Origin: Deltaproteobacteria bacterium
Lineage (GTDB): Bacteria; Desulfobacterota; DSM-4660; Desulfatiglandales; HGW-15
DNA: 35,970 nt
Assembly (NCBI GenBank): GCA_016930835.1
Contig: JAFGGA010000150.1
Coordinates: 1 to 35,970 of the forward strand
Direction of reading: 5' to 3'
Below the pieces are notes generated by a model. That model saw only the letters and a list, made by a program, of their open reading frames with translations. It was not told the DNA's origin and made no database searches. The stretch's first letter is position 1. Each line of letters starts with the position of its first letter. Positions 1 to 7,890 of the stretch are shown one piece after another. The position numbers and the translations under genes were made by a program.

Positions 1-40
1 AGTCATAAAAAATATTATTATTACTCAAAAAGGAGATAAA

Positions 41-490
41 ATGAAAATAATTGGCATTGATCATATCGCAATAAGGGTGAAATATTTAAAGAAAGCAATA
101 GATTTTTTTGAGGATCTATTTGATACAAAATTTCATGAACTTGGGGAAGTCCCGGCTTTGGATATCATAAGCTATATCGATCCAATCGGCTTGGAACTAG
201 TCTCTCCCCTGCTTCCGGATGGCCCGACTCGCCGAGTACTTGACCGCCGTGGAGAAGGAATGACGGTGCTTTCTCTTAAGGTTGACGATCTGGACAAGGC
301 AGTGGCTGAGATGGAGGCAAAGGGCGTGCGCATGACCCATCGTGGAAGGAATGGGGATCTCGAAGGCGCGGTCTTTCATCCGTCGGATACCTTCGGTGTC
401 CTTTTTGAGCTGGTAGAGTATAAAAAAGAAGAACATCCAATTCGAACCACTATCAAAAAGAACGTTGGAAGACCGCTTTTGGATCAATAA
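41..490 (+). CDS. VOC-fold protein, methylmalonyl-CoA epimerase-like
   Basis: A 149-residue glyoxalase/VOC-fold protein. The N-terminus (IDHIAIRV, His8) and C-terminus (LFELVEY, Glu123) match the first and last metal-ligand strands of methylmalonyl-CoA epimerase. The second-module strand that normally carries a His pair reads GEGMTVLSLKV, so one ligand appears to be missing. A strong ribosome site (AAAGGAGAT) precedes the ATG. It is the first gene of a + strand catabolic cluster and is followed by a second VOC gene. A role in epimerising or isomerising a CoA ester is inferred from family and context only. The substrate is unknown, and with an incomplete metal site it may be a divergent enzyme or a binding protein. 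Confidence 0.85.
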   Translation: MKIIGIDHIAIRVKYLKKAIDFFEDLFDTKFHELGEVPALDIISYIDPIGLELVSPLLPDGPTRRVLDRRGEGMTVLSLKVDDLDKAVAEMEAKGVRMTHRGRNGDLEGAVFHPSDTFGVLFELVEYKKEEHPIRTTIKKNVGRPLLDQ

Positions 491-556
491 TCTTTTATGA
501 TCATTCATCTTTTTTTTATGCGTCACGATCCTTTCTTAAGCAAAGTTGACATACTT

Positions 557-619
557 GTAAAAAGTCGTCACCCCGGCCTTCGCCGGAATGACAAAAATGC
601 GTATTTTCCGACTTTTTAC
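557..619. repeat. Palindromic intergenic repeat (copy 1 of 5)
   Basis: An 11-bp perfect inverted repeat (GTAAAAAGTCG at 557-567, CGACTTTTTAC at 609-619) flanks a core, TCACCCCGGCCTTCGCCGGAATGAC, that is itself a hairpin (CCGGC/GCCGG). The core matches four other intergenic sites in this window. It sits in the 198-nt gap between the two VOC genes. Confidence 0.7.
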
Positions 620-688
620 GAGATCGTCAAAGTTAGAAGTACTTTTTTGAAATGCTACAATAGTATTTAATGAAAGTGAGGGATAACC

Positions 689-1165
689 ATGTTTGTTGAG
701 AAAATTGAGAGGATTTCAATAGCTGTAAAAGATCTGGACAAGTCGATCCAATTTTTCTCCGATCTGCTGGGAATACACTTTGATGAGACCTTTGTGGTTG
801 AGCAAAGTGGCGCGAGGGAAGCCATAAGTTCCTTCGGGCTTGAACTCGTAGAGGGTAAACCGGGTACCTGGGTGCATGATTTTATCCAAAAAAAAGGAGA
901 GGGTGTCTTTTCGCTCATGATCAAAGTAAGCGATATGGAAAAGGCCAAAAAGGTTTTCAAGGACAAAGGAGTGCGATTAACGGGCGAAATCAATAGCATT
1001 ACTGAACCGGGGGGGCCGGGGTTGAGGGAAGTTTCATATCATCCCAAGGACACGCATGGCGTGATGATATTTCTCACCGAGTACACAGAGAAACATCCCG
1101 CGACTATTGCCGCCTTGGAAAGACGTGAGGATACCGTCTTTTCAAGTGTTCGAGACAAAAAGTAA
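689..1165 (+). CDS. VOC-fold protein, degenerate metal site
   Basis: A 158-residue paralogue of the first VOC protein with the same two-module layout and the same closing pattern (HPKDTHGV, TEYTEKHP). The N-terminal His is replaced by Arg8 (KIERISIAV), and the C-terminal Glu position is Phe128 (MIFLTEY). The middle strand reads GEGVFSLMIKV with no His. All recognisable metal ligands of the epimerase family are therefore absent. It could be a non-catalytic partner of the first VOC protein, a metal-independent enzyme, or a substrate-binding protein. The ribosome site is GTGAGGGAT before the ATG. The next gene starts 9 nt after its stop, so the two are probably co-transcribed. Confidence 0.8.
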   Translation: MFVEKIERISIAVKDLDKSIQFFSDLLGIHFDETFVVEQSGAREAISSFGLELVEGKPGTWVHDFIQKKGEGVFSLMIKVSDMEKAKKVFKDKGVRLTGEINSITEPGGPGLREVSYHPKDTHGVMIFLTEYTEKHPATIAALERREDTVFSSVRDKK

Positions 1166-1173
1166 CTCAAATA

Positions 1174-1764
1174 TTGGCACCTGATGTGAAGAGGATGAGA
1201 TCAGAGCAAGTTGAATATGCACTGGCCTTACCCATGCCTTCCATGGGTAGAACCAGTCTTGATGACCTGGCCAGAAAAATGGGAAGAGAGCCCTCTTTGG
1301 TTGAAGAAAGGATCGAGGAGATGGCCGGGCAAAGATTGATCATGGCCACCAAGAGCAGAAAAGACGGTCTCGTACATTTGACGGGAAATGCGCAGCAAGG
1401 CCCCGCCGTGATTTGCAACTGCTGTTCCTGCTGCTGTAATGCCCTTCGAGGTCTCATCGAACTCCATAATCCTCGATCTTTTGTTAAAACCAATTTTTTG
1501 CCTCAATTCGACCACGATAAATGTAGGCTTTGCTCTACTTGCAAAAATATTTGTCCGATGGATGCCATTTCAATGCTCCCCGGCGTGGAAGCTGACGGAA
1601 CAGGCGCATTCATGAGGGTTGAGGAAACTCGATGCATAGGCTGCGGTTTATGCGCATCACATTGTCCTCACAACGCTGTCAGCATGGTAAAGGCATATAA
1701 TAATATCCCTGCCCAAACGCTTGCTGAATGCAACGAACGATATATGAATGGAAGACTTTGGTAA
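1174..1764 (+). CDS. Winged-helix/2x[4Fe-4S] ferredoxin with Cys-rich motif
   Basis: A 196-residue soluble protein. Residues ~20-70 look like a winged-helix module (SLDDLARKMGREPSLVEERI followed by a basic wing). Next comes the unusual motif CNCCSCCC, then two standard ferredoxin motifs, CRLCSTCKNICP and CIGCGLCASHCP, each expected to bind one [4Fe-4S] cluster. The start given is TTG at 1174. Neither it nor the in-frame ATG at 1195 has a good ribosome site, and translation may be coupled to the upstream gene. It lies 28 nt before the 4-hydroxybutyryl-CoA dehydratase-like flavoprotein. Electron delivery to that flavoprotein is a reasonable inference but is not shown by sequence. Confidence 0.85.
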   Translation: MAPDVKRMRSEQVEYALALPMPSMGRTSLDDLARKMGREPSLVEERIEEMAGQRLIMATKSRKDGLVHLTGNAQQGPAVICNCCSCCCNALRGLIELHNPRSFVKTNFLPQFDHDKCRLCSTCKNICPMDAISMLPGVEADGTGAFMRVEETRCIGCGLCASHCPHNAVSMVKAYNNIPAQTLAECNERYMNGRLW

Positions 1765-1792
1765 TCAATAAAAATGAAAAGGAGATATAAAT

Positions 1793-3226
1793 ATGGGATT
1801 AATTACTGCAGAAAAATATAAAGAAAGCCTGGCGGATGGCCGCGTTATCTATTACAAAGGAGAAAAGGTGGAAAATGTGGCAACTCATCCTGATCTCAGT
1901 GTCTGTGTAGATGTGATGGCTCTGGATTATCAAATGGCGGAGGCGCCTGAAACCAGAGATCTGGCAGTTGCGAAAGATCCGGAAACCGGAGATGAAATGA
2001 GCCGTTACTATTACAAACCTCAAAATGCTGAAGATCTTTTGAAGGCCTATGAACTGATAGTGAAAGCGACTGAACTTGGTGATGGAATCATCCCTCTTGC
2101 CAAGGACATTGGCGCGGATGCACTCAATGCCATTAATATCACTGCAAATATAATGGGCAATAAGGATTTCGTGGAGCGCATCAACAACTACCGCAAATTT
2201 TTGCAGGAAAAAGACCTGGCTACTTGCGCGGCTGTTACCTGTGTCAAGGGAGACCGTGTACTGAGGCCCTCTGACCCGAGGCAAGCCAACCCCGACTTCT
2301 ATGTGCGGGTAGTGGATAGAAACAAGGAAGGGATTATTGTTCGAGGGGCCAAGATCCACATTACCGGTGCAGCCTATGCCAATGAGATGTTTGTGATCCC
2401 TTGCCGGGCCATGAGCGAGGCAGACAAAGACTATGCTGTTTCTTTTGCGATTCCCATCAATACCAAGGGCGTTACTCAGGTTTGCAGGCCGTTTCAATCT
2501 CAATACAGCTCACTAGAATTTCCTGTTGATCGCCCTGTCAGAACACATACGGATTCTTTTGTTATTTTTGATGACGTGTTTGTTCCATGGGAACGAGTTT
2601 TTTTGTGTGGAGAATGGAATCATGCTGCCACGATGGTATATAATTTCGCTGTCATGCATAGACGTACCGGTTGTGCTTACCGTATTCCATTGACCGAACA
2701 GATTGTGGGCGCTGCTGTCGCCATAGCTGAATACAACGGCGTCGCTGGAGTCTCTCATGTGAAGGACAAGCTGACAAATATCATCATTTATTTGGAAACA
2801 CTCAAATCATTGGCAAAGACAGCCTGTTATGACTTTGTGATTCGTGGGGACATAGCCGTTCCCGACCCGATTGCGACGAATATGGCCAAATATCACTTTG
2901 CTCATAAATACCATGACGTCATCAGGGATCTCCAGGATATAGCCGGAGGACTTCTTGTGACGGCTCCCACCTACAAGGATTACCAGATTCCCAAGATTCA
3001 TGACGCCATGGATAAATACCTGGTCGGGAAAAAGGGTATCTCCGCGGAAAATCGCCTCCGCATTCTGGATTTCATCAGAAGGCTCGCAAAGACTGAACGT
3101 GAGACGATCGTTTTACACGGAGAAGGCTCCCCCATGGCTGAACGGATGACGATTCTCATGGAAGCGCAGCCAGTGCTCAAAAATTGCCAAAAGCTTGTAG
3201 AAAAACTCGCGGGGATCGAGAGATAG
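1793..3226 (+). CDS. 4-hydroxybutyryl-CoA dehydratase / HpaB-family flavoprotein lacking two cluster ligands
   Basis: A 477-residue member of the 4-hydroxyphenylacetate 3-hydroxylase/4-hydroxybutyryl-CoA dehydratase (AbfD) family, an acyl-CoA dehydrogenase-like FAD fold. Family features seen are ITGAAYANE (191-198), DDVFVPWERVF (260-270) and MHRRTGCAYR (288-297). AbfD of Clostridium aminobutyricum binds [4Fe-4S] through Cys99, Cys103, His292 and Cys299. Here the segment equivalent to the Cys pair reads PLAKDIGADALNA (~101-113) with no Cys. His289 and Cys294 remain but are two residues closer together than in AbfD. A standard AbfD cluster is therefore unlikely, and the reaction may differ (hydroxylation, dehydration or isomerisation of a CoA ester). 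The ribosome site AAAGGAGAT precedes the ATG. The adjacent ferredoxin could be a redox partner. Confidence 0.85.
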   Translation: MGLITAEKYKESLADGRVIYYKGEKVENVATHPDLSVCVDVMALDYQMAEAPETRDLAVAKDPETGDEMSRYYYKPQNAEDLLKAYELIVKATELGDGIIPLAKDIGADALNAINITANIMGNKDFVERINNYRKFLQEKDLATCAAVTCVKGDRVLRPSDPRQANPDFYVRVVDRNKEGIIVRGAKIHITGAAYANEMFVIPCRAMSEADKDYAVSFAIPINTKGVTQVCRPFQSQYSSLEFPVDRPVRTHTDSFVIFDDVFVPWERVFLCGEWNHAATMVYNFAVMHRRTGCAYRIPLTEQIVGAAVAIAEYNGVAGVSHVKDKLTNIIIYLETLKSLAKTACYDFVIRGDIAVPDPIATNMAKYHFAHKYHDVIRDLQDIAGGLLVTAPTYKDYQIPKIHDAMDKYLVGKKGISAENRLRILDFIRRLAKTERETIVLHGEGSPMAERMTILMEAQPVLKNCQKLVEKLAGIER

Positions 3227-3256
3227 AGAGATTTTTTGGAAAAGGAGATGATGAGT

Positions 3257-4021
3257 ATGAATTGTTCTTTTCTTTCTTTAAAAGGAAAAGTCGCCCTGGT
3301 CACCGGGGGAAGTCGTGGGATAGGAGAAGCGATTGCGCTTACTTTTGCGGATGCCGGGGCCGACATAGCCATATCAAGCCGAAAAATACAGGATCTGGAA
3401 AAGGTAGCCGCCAAGATAGAGGGGATGGGGAGGAAGGCCTTAGCCGTATCCGCCCATGCCCGCAAACCCGAGGACCTGAAAAGCCTTGTGGAGCAAGTTA
3501 TGGAGAATTTTGGCCGCATTGATGTCCTGGTTAATAATTCAGGGACCAATCCGGCAATGGCGCCCCTCATAGATACGGAAAATGACCTTTTCGATCAGAT
3601 TATCGAGACGAATCTAAGAGGATATTTCATCATGTGTAAGCTGGTCGGAAAAATTATGAAGGGGCAGGAAACCGGTCATATCATCAATATCTCCTCTGCT
3701 GGAGGGGTGTCTCCTTCAAAAGGACTGGCGGCATACTGCATGAGCAAGGCGGGAATAAACATGCTGACCAAACAGGCGGCACTGGAGCTGGGGCCTTACA
3801 ATGTTCGCGTAAATGCCATTGCTCCGCGTTTCGTGAAAACGAGTTTCAGTAAGGCCTTATGGACAAATCCCGAGCTGATGGAAAAGGAAACCCAGTTCAC
3901 CCCGCTGAAGTGCGTTGCCACGCCCGATGAGATAGCGCAAGCGGCACTTTTTCTTGCCTCAAATGCCGTAAATTATATGACGGGACACATATTGGTCATG
4001 AATGGAGGGGCCTTTTTCTGA
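3257..4021 (+). CDS. SDR-family oxidoreductase (3-hydroxyacyl dehydrogenase/ketoreductase type)
   Basis: A classical short-chain dehydrogenase/reductase of 254 residues from the chosen start. It has the cofactor motif TGGSRGIG (16-23), VNNSG in place of the usual NNAG, a catalytic Ser near 146-147, and YCMSK with Tyr160 and Lys164. The reading frame extends to a TTG at 3236, but GGAG at 3244-3247 sits correctly for ATG 3257, and that start gives the usual family length. It follows the dehydratase-like gene by 30 nt and precedes two hot-dog hydratase genes. NAD(P)-linked oxidation or reduction of a 3-hydroxy/3-oxoacyl-CoA is the likely role. FabG-like acyl-ACP reduction is possible but less expected in this context. 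Confidence 0.88.
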   Translation: MNCSFLSLKGKVALVTGGSRGIGEAIALTFADAGADIAISSRKIQDLEKVAAKIEGMGRKALAVSAHARKPEDLKSLVEQVMENFGRIDVLVNNSGTNPAMAPLIDTENDLFDQIIETNLRGYFIMCKLVGKIMKGQETGHIINISSAGGVSPSKGLAAYCMSKAGINMLTKQAALELGPYNVRVNAIAPRFVKTSFSKALWTNPELMEKETQFTPLKCVATPDEIAQAALFLASNAVNYMTGHILVMNGGAFF

Positions 4022-4046
4022 TTTTTCGGTCAGCATTAAAAACACA

Positions 4047-4138
4047 TTGTTGCCGCAGCGGATCACCTATGAAATCCAGGAATGAACCTCGGTCTTAGAG
4101 GCGAATGTTGTCAGGTGATCCGCGGCGCGGTGCGACAA
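4047..4138. repeat. Long-loop inverted repeat in SDR/MaoC gap
   Basis: GCGGATCACCT (4058-4068) and AGGTGATCCGC (4113-4123) form an 11-bp perfect inverted repeat with a 44-nt loop. Outer flanks TTGT (4047-4050) and ACAA (4135-4138) extend it imperfectly. No T-tract follows, so it is not a typical terminator. It may be an mRNA processing structure within the operon or a degenerate small palindromic element. Confidence 0.5.
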
Positions 4139-4209
4139 TTTACTAAAACTAATGGACAAACCTAACGAAAAAGGTATTCGTTTTTTCATAGAATAAGGAC
4201 ACGGATGAA

Positions 4210-4695
4210 ATGAACAGTCAAAAAAAATATACCCTGGAACAATTGAACAGCCTGATCGGACAAGAGATAAAAGTAGGGTATCCCACTCGGATCGAGGTGG
4301 AGAAAGGGGCGGTAAAAAATTTTGCGGAGGCCATTCGGTATGCGCATCCGCTTTATGTGAATGAGGCGTATGCCAGATCCAAAGGGTATCGTAGTGTCAT
4401 TGCACCACCCACTTTCGCGGCCTATGACTATCAAAGGGGTGATGCCGTACGTTCTGTTCCTTTGCCCTTTGAGTGGAGCGGTCTTCATGGCGGGGACGAG
4501 TGGAAATTTATTAAAGACATTCAAGCAGGGGATGTGCTGACTCCTACTGTAAAACTTGCTGACATATCATTGAAGGAGGGCAAGAAAGGACAAATATTTT
4601 TGCTCAAGGTTGAAATCACATATACGAATCAAGATAACGAGATCGTAGCGATATATCGATCGACAACAATAGTGATGCCGAAGGAGGGCCAGTAA
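4210..4695 (+). CDS. MaoC-like (FAS1-type) hot-dog dehydratase, subunit A
   Basis: A 161-residue hot-dog protein of the FAS1-type N-terminal dehydratase family, the family of mycobacterial HadA/HadC. The pattern HPLYVNEAYARSKGYRSVIA-PPTF is the family hallmark. It lacks the Asp/His catalytic pair of (R)-specific hydratases, as expected for the structural partner of a heterodimer. AAGGA lies 10 nt before the ATG. It is followed by a catalytic-type MaoC gene 3 nt downstream. Together the pair probably catalyses reversible hydration of an enoyl-CoA. Chain length and stereochemistry cannot be read from sequence. Confidence 0.82.
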   Translation: MNSQKKYTLEQLNSLIGQEIKVGYPTRIEVEKGAVKNFAEAIRYAHPLYVNEAYARSKGYRSVIAPPTFAAYDYQRGDAVRSVPLPFEWSGLHGGDEWKFIKDIQAGDVLTPTVKLADISLKEGKKGQIFLLKVEITYTNQDNEIVAIYRSTTIVMPKEGQ

Positions 4696-4698
4696 TTC

Positions 4699-5142
4699 TT
4701 GGAAAATACAGCTTCGCGAATGAAATTGAGGTTTGATGATATCGTGGTAGGAGCAGAAATACCCGCCCTAGTGCAAGAGAAGATAACCACCCAAATGCTT
4801 GTAGAATGGGCAGCCGCGGTTAGAGATTTTTTTCCTGTTCATTATGACCAGAACGTTGCGGAAAAAATGGGTTTTCCAACGGTGATTGTTCATGGGCCTT
4901 TGAAATGTGCGCTTTTAGCTCGCCTCATGGTACAATGGATTGGAGAGGAAGGAACGCTGCTGGAGCTTACTTGCGAACATAGGAAAAGTAATTTGGTGGA
5001 AGAAACTCTGATATGCAAGGGTAAAGTGAGCGATAAATTCGAAGAGAAGGGTTGCGGTTATATAAGAGCGGAAATTTGGGTAGAAAACGATAAAGGTTCG
5101 AAATCCGCTATAGGCTCATCCTTAGTTTCTCTGCCTCTGTAA
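4699..5142 (+). CDS. MaoC-like hydratase/dehydratase, catalytic subunit B
   Basis: A 147-residue MaoC-domain protein. RDFFPVHYD, followed by GFPTVIVHGP, corresponds to the (R)-hydratase motif with the catalytic Asp and His present. The TTG start at 4699 has AAGGAGGG 10 nt upstream, inside the end of subunit A. An alternative in-frame ATG at 4720 has no ribosome site. The tight spacing suggests a heterodimer with subunit A, as in HadAB. In this cluster it would hydrate or dehydrate the CoA ester handled by the neighbouring SDR and flavoprotein. Confidence 0.83.
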   Translation: MENTASRMKLRFDDIVVGAEIPALVQEKITTQMLVEWAAAVRDFFPVHYDQNVAEKMGFPTVIVHGPLKCALLARLMVQWIGEEGTLLELTCEHRKSNLVEETLICKGKVSDKFEEKGCGYIRAEIWVENDKGSKSAIGSSLVSLPL

Positions 5143-5294
5143 TAAAGCGTACGAAGCGCGCAGTAGGTTTATTCAGACTTTCCTCAGGTATGATATTGTC
5201 TATAGATCCGAAAACGTAGTGTCTCCGTCATCAAAATATATGATTATTAAAATTCGATACATTCATTATGGGATAATAAAATTTATGAGAAAAT

Positions 5295-5948
5295 ATGGAA
5301 CCAGCGATTGAAACCTACTGGCAAAAAAGATTGTCCGACGTTCAAAAAGCATTGGAGAAGAATAACTTTGAAGTATTTTTGGCCGTGGATGCCGCGGAAG
5401 CGAAAGAAATCGTAAAGGAGAAGATACTTCCTCAGTGTAACGCAAAAACCATATCCTGGGGAGGTTCTCTGACTTTCGGGGCCACAGGGCTTTATGGAGC
5501 ACTAAAAGAAAATGCTGATCTGGAAATCCTGGACCCCTTTAATCGGAAAGTTTCCCCTGAAAAGATTCAGGAAATGCGAAAAAGGGCTATGGTAGCCGAT
5601 CTATTCATAACCGGCAGCAACTCAGTCACCACAGACGGAAAGCTTGTTAATCTAGATATGGTGGGGAACAGGGTTACGGGTATTACTTATGGTCCTAAAA
5701 ATGTCGTCATCCTGGTAGGAAGAAATAAGATCGTAAAGGACCTTGATGCAGCCATGTGGCGGATAAAAAATTTTGTAGCGCCGGTAAATGCAATGAGACT
5801 GAATAAGAAAACTCCATGCGTGAAGACTTCTTATTGTGGAGATTGTGCGAGTCCGGACCGTATCTGTAATACGTGGGTTATCACTGAGAAATCATTTCCA
5901 AAGGGAAGAGTGAAGGTCGTTTTGATAAATCAGAGCTTGGGTCTCTAG
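5295..5948 (+). CDS. LUD-domain protein (LutC/YkgG-like)
   Basis: A 217-residue LUD (lactate utilisation, DUF162) protein. It has the family segments ISWGGSLTFGATGL, VADLFITGSNSVT, GKLVNLDMVGNRV and GPKNVVILVGRNKI, and a C-terminal Cys group (CVKTSYCGDCASPDRICN). LUD proteins such as LutC partner with iron-sulfur subunits in L-lactate oxidation, but stand-alone members are common in anaerobes and their function is unknown. It lies 152 nt after the MaoC pair with no clear ribosome site before the ATG, so its place in the same operon is uncertain. Confidence 0.85.
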   Translation: MEPAIETYWQKRLSDVQKALEKNNFEVFLAVDAAEAKEIVKEKILPQCNAKTISWGGSLTFGATGLYGALKENADLEILDPFNRKVSPEKIQEMRKRAMVADLFITGSNSVTTDGKLVNLDMVGNRVTGITYGPKNVVILVGRNKIVKDLDAAMWRIKNFVAPVNAMRLNKKTPCVKTSYCGDCASPDRICNTWVITEKSFPKGRVKVVLINQSLGL

Positions 5949-6411
5949 GGCACCTTAATTGAATCTACTGAATGGCGGAATGCATCCTGCAAACATTCAA
6001 TACCTTTCTCGCAGATCCGTTCACGCAAGCTTCCTGCTGAATTTCGCCATAGATCAACTTTTTCACTGATCTCTTGATCTGAAACCATTATTCACCATGA
6101 GAATAATCCTTAAGCATGTGCTCATTTATTCCATATGATCATGGAAACACAAAGGTTTTATTAACTGTCTCATAATTGTTCACACCTCCGTCATTCCGGG
6201 CTGCCTGTGCATGCCCGCACGCAGACAGGCGAAGACCGGAATCCAGTGGCTTTCCAGCACTACGGACCGTGAATACGATTATGTGATGATTAATAAGTTG
6301 ATTTCGTGCTCCATCTGTCCAAAAAATATTTGGAGTACCGGCCATTTGATACGTCTGCATACACAGATCCTGTAAGATATCGTATATTATATTGATTACA
6401 AAAGACTAACA
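5949..6411. other. Intergenic region before MFS gene
   Basis: A 463-nt gap with no convincing gene. It holds a 7-bp hairpin (ATTATTC 6087-6093, GAATAAT 6101-6107) and one copy of the dispersed repeat (6189-6250, listed separately). The last ~60 nt are AT-rich and may carry the promoter of the MFS gene, but no clear -35/-10 pair was found. Confidence 0.5.
6189..6250. repeat. Palindromic intergenic repeat (copy 2 of 5)
   Basis: CGTCATTCCGG (6189-6199) and CCGGAATCCAG (6236-6246) form the outer arms. Inside is a second stem, GCCTGT...ACAGGC. Same family as the sites near 566, 10124, 26009 and 32589. Confidence 0.75.
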
Positions 6412-7680
6412 ATGCTCCGACTTAAATACATGTTTTATGGATGGCGAATCGTAGGCGGCGGGTTTATGCTCCTCCTGATCTATGGAGGGTCCGCTTATTC
6501 CTTCAGCATATTCGTAACGCCTCTGGAAGACACCTTCGAATGGAGCCGGGCTGCAATATCCATGGCTATTTCCATTTACTGGATCGGGCATGGCATCTGC
6601 GCGCCATTTATCGGACGCCTGCTCCAGGCTCTTGGAAGCAAACGTGTCATGTGTATATCCACCTTGCTCTGTGGTGTTTTTTATGTGGCCCTGAGCCTCA
6701 CCCAATCACTGTGGTTTTATTATGCGGCATTTGCAATGCTATCGACAGTCACCGTGGGGATTGGGTATATCCCCGTCTCAGATATAGTTTCCAGATGGTT
6801 CGTAAGGAGAAGAGGAACAGCTATTGGTATTGCCATGATTGGAATATCCGCGGGTGGACTGATCATGCCTCCGCTGGTCTCTGAGATCGTCCTGCGTTTC
6901 GGATGGAGGAGTGCTTTCGTGGTTTTGGGAATTTTGGCGTGGGTGGTGTGCCTGCCTATCGTATTGTTTTTCATGAAAGACAGCCCGCAGGATGCAGGAT
7001 TACTCCCCTACGGTGAGGAGGAGGTCATTCCGGAGACGGGTTCCGATAAGAAGCCCTATTTGAACGTGTTGAAGGAGGATTGGCCTTTTAAAGCGGCAAT
7101 TCAAACCAAGGCCTTTATTTTCTCCTCTCTCGCCTTTTTTTTCGCGCCCCTTGCCCAGGCCGGTCTGTTAATGCATCAGGTGCCCATCCTTTTGGATATC
7201 GGAATCTCTCCGACGACTGCCGCGACAGCCCTTGGGTTGACCGCCAGCATTGGAGCACTGGGCAAACTGGCATTCGGCCGGCTTTCTGAAATCATCCAGT
7301 TCAAATATGCGCCTATGATTTGTTTCGGCCTTCAAGCCCTAAGCATTTTGCTACTGCTTAATGCTGATAGCCCGGTCATGCTGTGGGGTTACGTGGTGCT
7401 GTTCGGTTTTTCCATGGGTGGCGTGATCGTGCTGATCCCGCTGACTGTCGGGCATTTCTTCGGTCTGACCGCGTTCGGTGTGATCATGGGAATGCTCTCC
7501 TTTATTCAGGCCATGGGTTCTTCCTGCGGGGCCCTGATTTCCGGTATTATCTATGACACCTTCGGAAGTTACCGCCCGGCCCTCATTACCTATGCCGGTC
7601 TCTATTTAATCGCCGTTATGTTGATCTTCCTGGCTGGCAAAACCCGCCCTTACGAACAGGGCTTGCCGCTTTCAGGCTAA
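6412..7680 (+). CDS. MFS transporter (oxalate/formate antiporter-like)
   Basis: A 422-residue integral membrane protein with about 12 hydrophobic segments, starting with MFYGWRIVGGGF, typical of the OFA/monocarboxylate branch of the major facilitator superfamily. The loop motif SRWFVRRRGTAIGIA after the fourth helix is an MFS signature. Starts at 6412 and 6430 (MFYGWR) are both possible, and neither has a strong ribosome site. It probably carries an organic acid or carboxylate across the inner membrane, but the substrate is not identifiable. It lies downstream of the CoA-ester cluster in the same direction and may supply or export a pathway compound. Confidence 0.85.
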   Translation: MLRLKYMFYGWRIVGGGFMLLLIYGGSAYSFSIFVTPLEDTFEWSRAAISMAISIYWIGHGICAPFIGRLLQALGSKRVMCISTLLCGVFYVALSLTQSLWFYYAAFAMLSTVTVGIGYIPVSDIVSRWFVRRRGTAIGIAMIGISAGGLIMPPLVSEIVLRFGWRSAFVVLGILAWVVCLPIVLFFMKDSPQDAGLLPYGEEEVIPETGSDKKPYLNVLKEDWPFKAAIQTKAFIFSSLAFFFAPLAQAGLLMHQVPILLDIGISPTTAATALGLTASIGALGKLAFGRLSEIIQFKYAPMICFGLQALSILLLLNADSPVMLWGYVVLFGFSMGGVIVLIPLTVGHFFGLTAFGVIMGMLSFIQAMGSSCGALISGIIYDTFGSYRPALITYAGLYLIAVMLIFLAGKTRPYEQGLPLSG

Positions 7681-7698
7681 GAAATCAGATCTGAAAAC

Positions 7699-7733
7699 CT
7701 ATAGGATGGACACAAAACCCGTCCATCCTATAG
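7699..7733. terminator. Hairpin after MFS gene
   Basis: CTATAGGATGGAC (7699-7711) and GTCCATCCTATAG (7721-7733) form a perfect 13-bp stem with a 9-nt loop, 18 nt after the MFS stop codon. The following sequence (CCTCTCTAAAACC) has no long T-run, so it is a terminator-like or mRNA-stabilising hairpin. Confidence 0.6.
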
Positions 7734-7890
7734 CCTCTCTAAAACCTTCTTCATTCCTCAAATCGCACGCCTGCCAACCTTTCAAAATTGTAATCCTTCT
7801 GAAAGACTATCGAAAGCTTGATAATTTATAGTGATAAGAAAGATGAACCGGAGCTTGACATCTAGAAATTCATTCTTAAAAAGGATTCAC

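Noticed and set aside
1175-1192. TTGGCACCTGATGTGA as a sigma-54 promoter before the ferredoxin gene
   Set aside because: The -12 element is GA, not GC, and the site lies inside the coding start.
1799-2503. 234-codon - strand open frame opposite the dehydratase-like gene
   Set aside because: Lies entirely within a strongly recognisable + strand gene and shows no family motifs.
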